Below the pieces are notes generated by a model. That model was not told the DNA's origin and did not search any database. It worked only from the letters and a program-made list of their open reading frames with translations. The translations under genes and the position numbers were made by a program. Of a DNA stretch of 21,978 bases, positions 15,048 through 21,952 are shown piece by piece (within the stretch, counting starts at the first letter, position 1; each line of letters opens with the position of its first letter). Origin of the DNA: an uncultured Methanosarcinales archaeon (lineage in GTDB: Archaea > Halobacteriota > Methanosarcinia > Methanotrichales > Methanotrichaceae); assembly GCA_937864385.1 (NCBI GenBank), contig CALMJN010000481.1, positions 1 through 21,978 of the forward strand, read 5' to 3'.

Positions 15048-15403
15048 AGGTCGCTATTCCTACCATGGGCGACGGAGGCATGAATGAGGCAATATGCCAG
15101 CACTTCGGCCGGGCTCCCACATTCACCATAGTGGATCTGGACCGCCAGGAGATCAGGGTGCTCCCCAATGTCAGCGAGCACATGGGCGGAAAGGGCCTTC
15201 CCACGGAGATTATGTTCGCGGAAGGCGTGAAGGTGATGATAGTTGGCGGTCTGGGGCCCAAGGCAGTTCAGGCTTTTAACCAGGCGGGCATCGATGTATT
15301 CGTGGGAGCTGCAGGCACCGTAAAGGATGCCATCGATGGCTGGAAGGGGAAGATGCTCAGCCGCGCCGATTTCGATAATGCCTGCAAAGAGCATAAGGAT
15401 TAG
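15044..15403 (+). CDS. NifX-like (dinitrogenase FeMo cofactor domain) protein
   Basis: A 119-residue single-domain protein of the same family as the gene before it: MKVAIPTMGDGGMNEAICQHFGRAPTF at the start and MIVGGLGPKAVQAFNQAGIDVFVGAAGTVKDAI in the second half. HFGRAP replaces the RFGRCP of its neighbour, a His/Cys swap at a likely ligand position. The GTG start at 15044 overlaps the preceding TGA (GTGA) and has GGAGG about ten bases upstream, so it is translationally coupled. The two adjacent paralogues, plus the relic at 14145, make three NifX-like domains in a row. The protein is cytoplasmic, and the bound cofactor is unknown. Confidence 0.9.
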   Translation: MKVAIPTMGDGGMNEAICQHFGRAPTFTIVDLDRQEIRVLPNVSEHMGGKGLPTEIMFAEGVKVMIVGGLGPKAVQAFNQAGIDVFVGAAGTVKDAIDGWKGKMLSRADFDNACKEHKD

Positions 15404-15443
15404 CCAGGGGCAGGATTCCTCTCCCAATATCTTTGACCTGATT

Positions 15444-15500
15444 TTCAGAGGTGAGGGGATGGGGCCGGAGCGGCTTGAGAGGCTATGCTTCTCACCTGAA
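15444..15500 (+). other. Imperfect long hairpin after NifX-like operon
   Basis: TTCAGAGGTGAG (15444-15455) can pair with CTCACCTGAA (15491-15500) with a two-base bulge; inside it GCCG and CGGC can form a small stem. It lies 40 bases after the last NifX-like stop and before the TATA box of the next gene, so it belongs to the 3' end of the NifX transcript or is a small structured RNA. Confidence 0.3.
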
Positions 15501-15515
15501 TGCTCTATCTGGCTC

Positions 15516-15524
15516 ATATAAAAG
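15516..15524 (+). promoter_or_regulatory. TATA box for secreted unknown gene
   Basis: ATATAAAAG is a good archaeal TATA element. Transcription would begin near 15545, leaving a leader with GGGGG before the ATG at 15574. Confidence 0.55.
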
Positions 15525-15573
15525 GCAAATTTTTATTCTGGCCATCCCTTAATCCTGCAATGGGGGTTTTGAT

Positions 15574-16158
15574 ATGATAAACAAATTGATCATTGCCTGG
15601 TCAATCCTGGTCATATGCCTGACCATGCAAGCCCAGGCCCAATACGATCCGCTGGCAATGCCTGTGGATATGAGAAGAACCGAGAGTTCGGATGCTGAAA
15701 AGGTTATCATTGATCCCTATGCCGATCCTCTGGGCATCGATGCCTTGATGCGCCAGATCGATCCGCATCACACCTCAGAGTATCTGGATAAGATCAGCGG
15801 CAGGGAGTATATGGGCCCATTCATCCCGATCTCTCAGGAGCTGCAGGGATACTGGACGCTGGATCTCTTCGGGAGCATGCCGGGGCGCATGGATCTGATG
15901 CTGGTCCAGAACCGGGATGCGGTCTTCGGGCGCGGCAGCATCTCTCTGGCAGGCGGCATCAGCAGCCTGTCCGCCAGCGGATGGACGGCCAAGGACCTGC
16001 TATACCTGGATCTGGTTGATGTAGAGGCTATGATGCTCTACCGCTGCAGCCTGACCATGAGCAAGGATTTCCTCTCCGGCAGCTACAATGCCTATGATGC
16101 TCAGGGCCGGAACTGGTCCGGGACGCTGCAGGGAGGCAGGAGGGCTATGGATCAATAG
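15574..16158 (+). CDS. Secreted protein of unknown function
   Basis: A 194-residue protein I do not recognise. It starts with a clear signal peptide (MINKLIIAWSILVICLTMQAQAQ, probable cleavage after residue 22). The mature part is rich in Asp, Met and Gly; its second half (from about residue 91) has the alternating pattern of a small beta-rich domain: GYWTLDLFGSMPGRMDLMLVQNRDAVFGRGSISLAGG and later LSGSYNAYDAQGRNWSGTLQGG. It has its own TATA box and GGGGG upstream of the ATG. No membrane anchor is seen after the signal. A secreted or envelope-associated role is inferred only from the signal peptide. The neighbouring secreted DUF2202 and lipoprotein genes point to a shared envelope context. 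Confidence 0.75.
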   Translation: MINKLIIAWSILVICLTMQAQAQYDPLAMPVDMRRTESSDAEKVIIDPYADPLGIDALMRQIDPHHTSEYLDKISGREYMGPFIPISQELQGYWTLDLFGSMPGRMDLMLVQNRDAVFGRGSISLAGGISSLSASGWTAKDLLYLDLVDVEAMMLYRCSLTMSKDFLSGSYNAYDAQGRNWSGTLQGGRRAMDQ

Positions 16159-16232
16159 CCCAGAAAGCCTTGCCCGGATCCACCTGATTTTGGGCATTTG
16201 ATCCCAAGGCTCACCCTCCCGTCCTGATCGTT

Positions 16233-17381
16233 TCAGCTCTTGACTATCTTCTGGAACTCTCCCCCCTCCAGATACCGGGGTTGGTACTCTATTCCCTGGT
16301 CTTTCAGATCGCTGACATAAGAGCGAAGATGCTTTCTGGAACCGGCCAAAAGTCCCTCATAGACAGTTCTCACATCCTCCGCCTGGCTGGCTGACAGCTC
16401 CTTCTCCAGGTCCACGATGCTTATCTCCTCGAAGACGGCTGCCACGGTCAAAGCGTCCTGGTCAGACTGCAGACCCTCCGCCAGAAGCTGATCGTGGATC
16501 TCCTGCAGGGTCTGGTTCTGGAATCTTCCCGGCTCGTCCGGAGGGACATCCAGGCCGTGCTTTTCCATGACCGACCGGGCCTGATCCATGTGGCTGCTCT
16601 CCGATCTGACCAGATCCAGGAATATGGTCATATTGTTCTTCTCATACAGGCCGTTATAAAGATCCCGGGCCGCCTTCTCCTCCTCCCATATGAAGAGCAG
16701 GCCGTCCTTCTCTCGTGCCGTGAGAGCTGCTAGCGCAGCCCCATCATCTGCAGCCGCCTCTCCGCCGGTCAAGCTCAGGATTCCCTCCCCGTAGGCTATA
16801 TTGTGCTTGAGGCTGATATCGGAGCTGCTGGAAAGGGCCCAGATCATGGATACCGTCCCGCCGGGAGAGAAGGCCTTGTCGAAGCGATCACCGGTGTCAA
16901 GCTTTCTCTTCAGCTCGATTACGGTCCTGCCCGCCGATTTGCTGCCGCCCGATTCAAGGATATCGTCCGAGCCGCCCAGCATGGTGTCCTCGATATGAGG
17001 TCCGTAATTGCCGGTGCAGTACTCATCCAGAACCACCGCCTTGCCGCCCTGTACTGAGGCCAGAATGATATCCGCATTCTTCATCCACTCCAGGGGATCA
17101 AATCCTATGGCCAGCCAGGCATCTGTGCTGCCGTTCAGGGCCAGGTAGAGATGCTCTTTATCATTCTTCCAGGAGACGGCCAGGTCTCCGCCGCTGTAGC
17201 CCTGCCTGGACGGTGCCTGCAGGAGTACGCTGCGAGAGTACTCGCCATCGCCAATAATCCCATCCGCCTTCCACGCCTCGGTGGTCTCCTGCTCCAAAAC
17301 CTCTGGAGCCTCCTGCCGCTCAATGCATCCGGAAAAGAGCAGAAGCAAGCCCAGTATCAATGCAATCAATGCCGACCTCAT
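16233..17381 (-). CDS. Lipoprotein with DOMON domain fused to DUF2202 ferritin-like domain
   Basis: A 382-residue exported protein. Residues 1-19 form a lipoprotein signal ending in LLLLFSGC, with Cys19 as the predicted lipid site. A DOMON domain follows (about 38-200): WKADGIIGDGEY, DLAVSWKNDKEHLYLALNGST, DAWLAIGFDP, WMKNADIIL and VSMIWALSSSSDISLKHN. Met100 and His193 lie where haem-binding DOMON proteins place their axial ligands, so haem b binding is possible. A DUF2202 domain occupies about 225-365, with EEEK (233-236), ESSH (261-264), EE (318-319) and a His at 351 as candidate diiron ligands. The ATG at 17381 is chosen for the signal and the AGGTG before it. The fusion suggests an electron-transfer or iron-oxidation device at the outer face (inference). 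Confidence 0.85.
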   Translation of the reverse strand: MRSALIALILGLLLLFSGCIERQEAPEVLEQETTEAWKADGIIGDGEYSRSVLLQAPSRQGYSGGDLAVSWKNDKEHLYLALNGSTDAWLAIGFDPLEWMKNADIILASVQGGKAVVLDEYCTGNYGPHIEDTMLGGSDDILESGGSKSAGRTVIELKRKLDTGDRFDKAFSPGGTVSMIWALSSSSDISLKHNIAYGEGILSLTGGEAAADDGAALAALTAREKDGLLFIWEEEKAARDLYNGLYEKNNMTIFLDLVRSESSHMDQARSVMEKHGLDVPPDEPGRFQNQTLQEIHDQLLAEGLQSDQDALTVAAVFEEISIVDLEKELSASQAEDVRTVYEGLLAGSRKHLRSYVSDLKDQGIEYQPRYLEGGEFQKIVKS

Positions 17382-17414
17382 TTCGCCACACCTGAAACTT
17401 ATATTGGCAGGCTG

Positions 17415-17422
17415 AATATATG
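17415..17422 (-). promoter_or_regulatory. TATA-like box for DOMON-DUF2202 gene
   Basis: On the minus strand CATATATT lies about 36 bases before the ATG, leaving a short leader containing AGGTG. A second candidate, AATATAAG at 17399-17406, is nearer but would start transcription inside the gene. Confidence 0.35.
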
Positions 17423-17431
17423 AAATTATCG

Positions 17432-17468
17432 AAAAAAATGCATGCGGTGCAATGGCCAAAAATAAAAA
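17432..17468 (-). terminator. T-tract terminator candidate after ferritin-like gene
   Basis: Read on the minus strand, two T5 runs (17458-17468) and a T7 run (17432-17438) follow the stop of the ferritin-like gene and precede the DOMON lipoprotein gene. Closely spaced T-runs are typical intrinsic terminators in euryarchaea. Confidence 0.45.
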
Positions 17469-17473
17469 GAATA

Positions 17474-17875
17474 TTATCCCTTCAGTCTGATCCTGAACTC
17501 CTTTCTATGCCTCTTCTCCTCGTCTAATATATGCTTGAGAACGCCGACCACTTCCGGATCATCCAGGATATCTATCTGGGCTTTATATTTTTCAATTCCC
17601 TCCGTCTCCAGAGCGATCTGCATCTGCAGCATGTCAGCGGTGTCTTCTGCCCTGAAATCCAGCTCCTTATGCTGCATCACCGGCTTTCCCCCTCTTTTTG
17701 TTATCAGGTCCGCCAGCCACCACATATGCCTCATCTCATCCACAGCTATGGCCTCTGTGACCCGGCTGGCCTCGCAATCCTTCATCACAAATGAGTTTCT
17801 CACATAGATCAATGTGGCCTCCAGCTCTCTCATGAAGTTTTCATTGAGGGTGGCGATGACATCTCTGCTCTCCAT
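17474..17875 (-). CDS. Ferritin-like diiron protein (bacterioferritin-like fold)
   Basis: A 133-residue, all-helical protein with the four-helix diiron signature: Glu17/Glu19 in helix 1 (FMRELEATLIY), E47-M-R-H50 in helix 2 (AVDEMRHMWWLAD), Glu90 or Glu92 in helix 3 (ALETEGIEKYK) and E120-K-R-H123 in helix 4 (DEEKRHRKEF). It is shorter than typical bacterioferritin (about 155-160) and has no obvious haem Met, so it may be a rubrerythrin/ferritin-like member used in iron storage or peroxide defence. The ATG at 17875 is chosen because AGGAG lies 7 bases upstream; the open frame runs eight codons further. An AT-rich promoter region (AATATAATTT) lies upstream. No signal peptide, so cytoplasmic. 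Confidence 0.9.
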   Translation of the reverse strand: MESRDVIATLNENFMRELEATLIYVRNSFVMKDCEASRVTEAIAVDEMRHMWWLADLITKRGGKPVMQHKELDFRAEDTADMLQMQIALETEGIEKYKAQIDILDDPEVVGVLKHILDEEKRHRKEFRIRLKG

Positions 17876-17954
17876 ACTAATTCTCCTGACTGAAAACAAA
17901 ATTATATTGTTGAATCTATTTAGCTCTGATGCTCTTTCCTGGGCTTCCTGGGGG

Positions 17955-18656
17955 CTAAGCCTTCTGCCTTTTGCGGCTCATCATCTTCACGATCCTCAAA
18001 GAGGCGCTGAGTGAAGGCCGGGAGAGGGCAAATCTGAGCAAGGCCAGAAGCAGAAGCGCCGGATAGATTCGCAGGGCTGCGCAGCCCTCGCCATCCAGCC
18101 TTTCCTGGCAGAAGCTTGGCTGGATATCTATCTCAAGAGGGCAGAAGGATTGCAGGTACCCTGAAGCCGACCAGAGGCAGGCAGCGATTAGGCCGGTGTC
18201 GGCAGGATCCTCCAGGCCTATATGTAAAGATGCCCTGAAGTAGCTTATGCGGATGGCACGGGCCAGGCCTCTGAGGAGATGCTTGAGGTTGTCCTTGAGG
18301 CCCTCGGTCTGGAGGATGGACAATGCATCCTGGAGGCTCCAGCTTCGGATTTTTCTCTCCGCCTCTCCCCTGGCTTCCTTTCGGCCCTCCTCCTGAGCCT
18401 TCTCTTGAGATGTTTCAATCGGCGGTCGGGGATGGATCGTCTTCTCTTTTCCCGCCTTCTTCTCTATACCCGCCTTCTCATCGGACGGTCCATTCCCTTT
18501 CCCTATCGGCTGGAGATTGATCTTTATCAGGCCAAAGAGCCAGAGTAAGCTGATCTCCTGCCTGCGGCCTGGGGCTGCCTGCCCAACCAGGTCTACGGGG
18601 ATCAGGAGCAAGAGGAGGAGAATAATAAATGAGATTATTGCTATTGAAAGAAGCAT
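17955..18656 (-). CDS. DUF2953 membrane protein (YtfI-like)
   Basis: A 233-residue protein starting with a strong membrane helix (MLLSIAIISFIILLLLLLIPVDLVG). A charged, Lys/Glu-rich middle (about 50-105) follows, then the DUF2953-like C-terminal part with SLQDALSILQTEG, RAIRISYFRASLHIGLEDPADTGLIAACLWSASGYL and a hydrophobic, basic end. That last stretch is the most conserved piece of the family (GLEDPA.TG). It begins 7 bases after the stop of the GerW-like gene, so the two form one operon. In Bacillus the same pair is ytfI and ytfJ. The function is unknown; a single-pass membrane protein whose bulk faces either side is possible. I call the family with moderate certainty. Confidence 0.72.
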   Translation of the reverse strand: MLLSIAIISFIILLLLLLIPVDLVGQAAPGRRQEISLLWLFGLIKINLQPIGKGNGPSDEKAGIEKKAGKEKTIHPRPPIETSQEKAQEEGRKEARGEAERKIRSWSLQDALSILQTEGLKDNLKHLLRGLARAIRISYFRASLHIGLEDPADTGLIAACLWSASGYLQSFCPLEIDIQPSFCQERLDGEGCAALRIYPALLLLALLRFALSRPSLSASLRIVKMMSRKRQKA

Positions 18657-18663
18657 GTGAAGG

Positions 18664-19083
18664 CTAATCTATCCTGATCCCGGTATCCTTCTTGTCTTCT
18701 TCTTTATGCTCCAGCTCCCCTCTGCCTTCCTCCCTGTCTTTCAGCTCTTTTTTCAAGATCTGAGGAAGCTTCTCCAAAACGCTCTCAATAATCGGATACT
18801 TTGCCTCCCGGTTCTTCTCAACCGATTCAACCCTGACCCTATCTTTTTCGATTACAATAACCGCTACCGGCTTCATTTTGAAGCCGCCGCCTGCTCCGCC
18901 TCCCGTTCCTGCTGATCCTTCTTTTGCCTGCCCGGCTCCCGCTCCAAAGCCCAGGCTCACGCTCAGCAGAGGCACAACGGTCGTGCCCTCCGATGTAACC
19001 GGCTCGGCTACCACGGTCTTGCTGGTCAGAAGCTTCTCCAGCTCAAAGATGGTGGCCTTCAATAGGTTTTCGCACTCGTTCAC
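18664..19083 (-). CDS. GerW/YtfJ-family protein
   Basis: A 139-residue protein of the spore-protein YtfJ (GerW) family. The GTG start at 19083 yields NECENLLKATIFELEKLLTSKTVVAEPVTSEGTTVVPLLSVSLGFGAGAG, then a Gly-rich stretch (about 45-70), then GGGFKMKPVAVIVIEKDRVRVESV, exactly the family order. The C-terminal 40 residues are charged and low-complexity (Lys/Glu). A TATA-like TTTATAA at 19116-19124 is placed for a short leader. The frame stays open to 19491, but those codons overlap the TPR gene on the other strand and lack protein-like character. Methanogens do not sporulate, so the role must differ from germination; GerW-like proteins occur in other non-spore-formers. It forms a two-gene operon with the DUF2953 gene. 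Confidence 0.85.
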   Translation of the reverse strand: MNECENLLKATIFELEKLLTSKTVVAEPVTSEGTTVVPLLSVSLGFGAGAGQAKEGSAGTGGGAGGGFKMKPVAVIVIEKDRVRVESVEKNREAKYPIIESVLEKLPQILKKELKDREEGRGELEHKEEDKKDTGIRID

Positions 19084-19156
19084 AATTATACCCGGCGATA
19101 TATTGCTGTCAGAGGTTATAAATTTTCCTTTTAAATATAGAAAAATGTCCTGAGTT

Positions 19157-19198
19157 AAGAGGCTGCATCCGGCAGCAAGAGGCTGTTGATGCTGCCGG
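19157..19198. other. Direct and inverted repeats in divergent intergenic region
   Basis: Between the divergent GerW-like and TPR genes, CCGGCAGCA (19169-19177) and TGCTGCCGG (19190-19198) form a perfect 9-base stem with a 12-base loop. AAGAGGCTG occurs at 19157-19165 and again at 19177-19185, twenty bases apart, partly inside the loop. It may be a regulatory site serving both promoters or a structured 5' leader of the TPR gene. Confidence 0.45.
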
Positions 19199-19277
19199 TC
19201 CGGCCGGGAAAAGACAGTGAGATTTGGCCCTGGGGCCTGGTAAAATTGTATCAACCTAGAAGGGGAATTGATGGGCG

Positions 19278-20138
19278 ATGAGCTTTGGTAGCCATTCAGA
19301 ATACATAGAGCCGTCATCAGCTCGTGATTGGGAGGTCCTGGCCGACGATCTGTACCGGCAGGGCAGATATCTTGAGTCGGCGATGATGTACGAAAAAGCT
19401 CTGGAAATCGATCCTCATGATAAGTCTCTCTGGAACAGCAAGGGCCTGGCCCTCTGCCGTCAAAAAAGGCTGGAGGAGGCTTTAGCAGCATTTGATAAGG
19501 CCATCGCCATTGATCAATCCTATCTCGATGCCAGGAACAACAAGGGGGTGGTCATGTACCGGGCCAAGATGTATGAGCAGTCCCTGGAGATCTTTGATGA
19601 GATCATCAAGATGGATCCGGGATATATCAAGGCCTGGTACAATAAGGGAGTGGTGAAGGGAAGGATGGAAAGGCATCTGGATTCCATAGAGGAGTATGAC
19701 AGGGCTCTAAAGATCGATCAGACCCGGCCCAAGATCTGGAACAACAAGGGCTCGGCTCTGGGAAATTTGGGAGAGTACGAGCGGGCCATAATGTGCTTTG
19801 ATCGAGCCATAGATCTGAAGCTCAATTATGCCGAGGCCTATCTCAACCGGGGAGTGGCTTACAGCAAGCTGGGCCTGTACGATCAGGCTCTAAAGGACTT
19901 CAAGCAGGCTATAGATATCGATCCCACCAAACCGGAATCCTGGTGCAATAGAGGCGAGGCTTTTCGCCGGGTGCAGCGATATGAAGAGGCCCTGGAGAGC
20001 TTCGATAAAGCCATTGCCATCGATTCCCGCGATCCTCGGGCCTGGAAGGGCAAGGCTCTGGCCCTCAAGGCCCTGGGAAGGGACAGGGAGGCTGAAGATG
20101 CCCTGTCCAGAATATCCATAGTTGATCCTTCCCCCTGA
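19278..20138 (+). CDS. TPR-repeat protein (eight tetratricopeptide repeats)
   Basis: A 286-residue protein composed almost entirely of eight 34-residue TPR units from about residue 17 to the end, each with the W/N..G.AL....EA...F.KAI.IDP pattern. An N-terminal stretch of 16 residues precedes the repeats. There is no signal peptide, membrane helix or catalytic domain, so it is a cytoplasmic protein-protein interaction scaffold of unknown partner; methanogens of this group encode many such proteins. The ATG at 19278 is preceded by AAGGGGA (about 11 bases away), a little far; a second ATG at 19271 is out of frame and stops quickly. It is divergent from the GerW-like gene and convergent with the nuclease gene. 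Confidence 0.9.
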   Translation: MSFGSHSEYIEPSSARDWEVLADDLYRQGRYLESAMMYEKALEIDPHDKSLWNSKGLALCRQKRLEEALAAFDKAIAIDQSYLDARNNKGVVMYRAKMYEQSLEIFDEIIKMDPGYIKAWYNKGVVKGRMERHLDSIEEYDRALKIDQTRPKIWNNKGSALGNLGEYERAIMCFDRAIDLKLNYAEAYLNRGVAYSKLGLYDQALKDFKQAIDIDPTKPESWCNRGEAFRRVQRYEEALESFDKAIAIDSRDPRAWKGKALALKALGRDREAEDALSRISIVDPSP

Positions 20139-20160
20139 AGCAGCAGCCATCTTGATCAAA

Positions 20161-21711
20161 TCAGATCTGGTAGCGCTTGCCCTCTTCCACCGCCAGCACA
20201 TTATCGAAGCTTCTGGCAAACCAGTCAAAGGACTCGGTATGGACCGGCACAATTACATCTGGATCGATCTGCTCTATGGCATGGGTGATGTCCTCGCCAG
20301 AGGCATGACCCGAGGCATGGTAGGGCCTCTCGAAGTGCAGTTCTCCTTTTCCGTCCAGGAAAAAGCCGCGGGAGGAGATCCCAAAGCGGCGCAGCCACTG
20401 CCACAGCCTCTGAAAGTCGATCTCCATCTCCTCGTTAAAGGCCTCGCAGGCGGAGTAGATGTATGTCCCTCCTTCCGGCTTTATGTCCAGAAGGTGCTTC
20501 ATATCAAAAAAGGAGAAGCATAGGATGTAGTCCTGGGGCCTGTCCCTAATGGCGGCATGATCCACATATCGATCGGCATAATGAGACGCCATCACCTCCT
20601 GCTCCCACTTCCGCCTCGACCTGTCGGTGATCTCGCTGTAGATCCCGATATCGTCGGTAGAGCACGATCCACAGATGCTCTGCAGGCAGTGCAGCATGTA
20701 GACGTCCTTGGCCATGGCCACCAGCCGTCGGCCGCTTTTTTTGGCTATCTCCTGGAAGGACTCCAGCCGCTCGAAGTTGCGGGGAGAGAAGTCGGCTATG
20801 ACCAGGCCGGTGGATGACTCAACGCTCTCCCGGCAGGCCTGGCAGACGGAGCGCTCCGAGGTTCTCTCTTCTTCCGACGGGCCGGCCCGGGTGCCTTCGG
20901 TGATCAGAACCGAGGCCTCCTTCGCCTGGCGAATGAACTCGCGGCTGGAGCTCTCATTCTTGCCGTGCAGCCGGAAGTCGCCGGTGTAGGCTACGGTGGT
21001 CTCGCCGCGCAGGATGTAGGCGGTGGCTCCGGGAATGGAGTGGTCCACGGGATGGGCGGAGACCTCAAAGGGCAAGCAGAGGCTGGACTCCTGTAGGCAG
21101 CAGCATCTTCCCGGCTCCAGCTTCTTGGCCCTCTTGCCGTCCTGGCCGGGCTTTCTGGAGAGGAAGGCGGTGAGAGCCGGCGAGGGCTCCTCGGTCGAGC
21201 AGAAGTCCCGGCCCTGGTAGCTCATGCCAGCCACAGATGAGAGATAAAGGCCCACCTCATCCGAGGGCTGGCGGGGCGAGAAGTAGGCAGTGTCCGTCTC
21301 CAGGGATGTGACCCCCGAGTCCTGCATGCCCTTCATTATGACTATGCTCTCGGCAGAGGCCACCAGGGGAATATCTCGTCGCAGCATGCCGATATTGCCG
21401 CAGTGGTCCATATGGGCGTGGCTGAGAAGGATGGCGGAGACGGGGAGGGAGGGAAAGCTGCTTATGGAGAGATCGGATGGGATAAGGTCGGGCCGGTAGA
21501 TGTTGAGCCTGGGCAGCAGGTCGAGGTACATCAGGTCATGGATGCCGCGGGTATCCCGATTCTTGAGGAACTCCTCATAGAAGAGGCCGTACTTGCCGAA
21601 GTTCTTGCCGAAATCGAGGAATATGCCTTTTCCCTTCTCTTCCAGGTAGATCTTATTGCCGCCGATGCCGTGAGCCCCGTCGTAAACTGTGAGCGATGTG
21701 ATATCAGTCAC
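20161..21711 (-). CDS. Beta-CASP metallo-beta-lactamase nuclease (RNase J-like)
   Basis: A 516-residue protein with the full metallo-beta-lactamase/beta-CASP layout: HAHMDH at residues 98-103, the mid-domain VDHSIPGA, TGDFRLHG with the metal Asp, LITEGT (EGT motif of RNase J), the inserted beta-CASP domain, and the late HASGHASGEDI and VIVPVHTE motifs with the last metal histidines. Such archaeal proteins are 5'-3' exo- or endoribonucleases acting in RNA decay and maturation. The GTG at 21711 gives the family-like start VTDITSLTVYDGAHGIGGNKIY and has AGGAGG directly upstream, although the spacer is very short; an in-frame TTG at 21738 adds nine residues. A TATA-like TTTATATC at 21745-21752 fits the GTG start. 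Cys-rich loops (RCCCLQ, CGSCS) are unusual. Confidence 0.88.
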   Translation of the reverse strand: MTDITSLTVYDGAHGIGGNKIYLEEKGKGIFLDFGKNFGKYGLFYEEFLKNRDTRGIHDLMYLDLLPRLNIYRPDLIPSDLSISSFPSLPVSAILLSHAHMDHCGNIGMLRRDIPLVASAESIVIMKGMQDSGVTSLETDTAYFSPRQPSDEVGLYLSSVAGMSYQGRDFCSTEEPSPALTAFLSRKPGQDGKRAKKLEPGRCCCLQESSLCLPFEVSAHPVDHSIPGATAYILRGETTVAYTGDFRLHGKNESSSREFIRQAKEASVLITEGTRAGPSEEERTSERSVCQACRESVESSTGLVIADFSPRNFERLESFQEIAKKSGRRLVAMAKDVYMLHCLQSICGSCSTDDIGIYSEITDRSRRKWEQEVMASHYADRYVDHAAIRDRPQDYILCFSFFDMKHLLDIKPEGGTYIYSACEAFNEEMEIDFQRLWQWLRRFGISSRGFFLDGKGELHFERPYHASGHASGEDITHAIEQIDPDVIVPVHTESFDWFARSFDNVLAVEEGKRYQI

Positions 21712-21744
21712 CCTCCTCTTCTGATCAAGCAATGCCAATGAGGT

Positions 21745-21752
21745 GATATAAA
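21745..21752 (-). promoter_or_regulatory. TATA-like box for nuclease gene
   Basis: TTTATATC on the minus strand is centred about 37 bases before the GTG at 21711. Transcription would start near 21722, downstream of the alternative TTG at 21738, which supports the shorter protein. Confidence 0.4.
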
Positions 21753-21952
21753 GCCGGTGATGGGAGAGCAGGATTGAAGGGAATCAGGCACTGGATTTCG
21801 GCACCAATCTACTGAACTTGTAGTATCCCAAAAGCAATAATGATCGGAGCGCCAACTATAAATATCTATAATGATTATATGTTGAGTTTGCCGCTTCATG
21901 CCATCAAGGGTGGTGGGAGTGCCGTGGGCTTAACTCGTCCGATATTGCTTCC

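Noticed and set aside
17382..17459. Upstream extension of the DOMON-DUF2202 gene
   Set aside because: It would put 26 residues before a textbook lipoprotein signal peptide; AGGTG supports the ATG at 17381.
19084..19491. N-terminal extension of the GerW-like gene
   Set aside because: It would overlap the divergent TPR gene by about 200 bases, has no family-like sequence and passes through the likely promoter.
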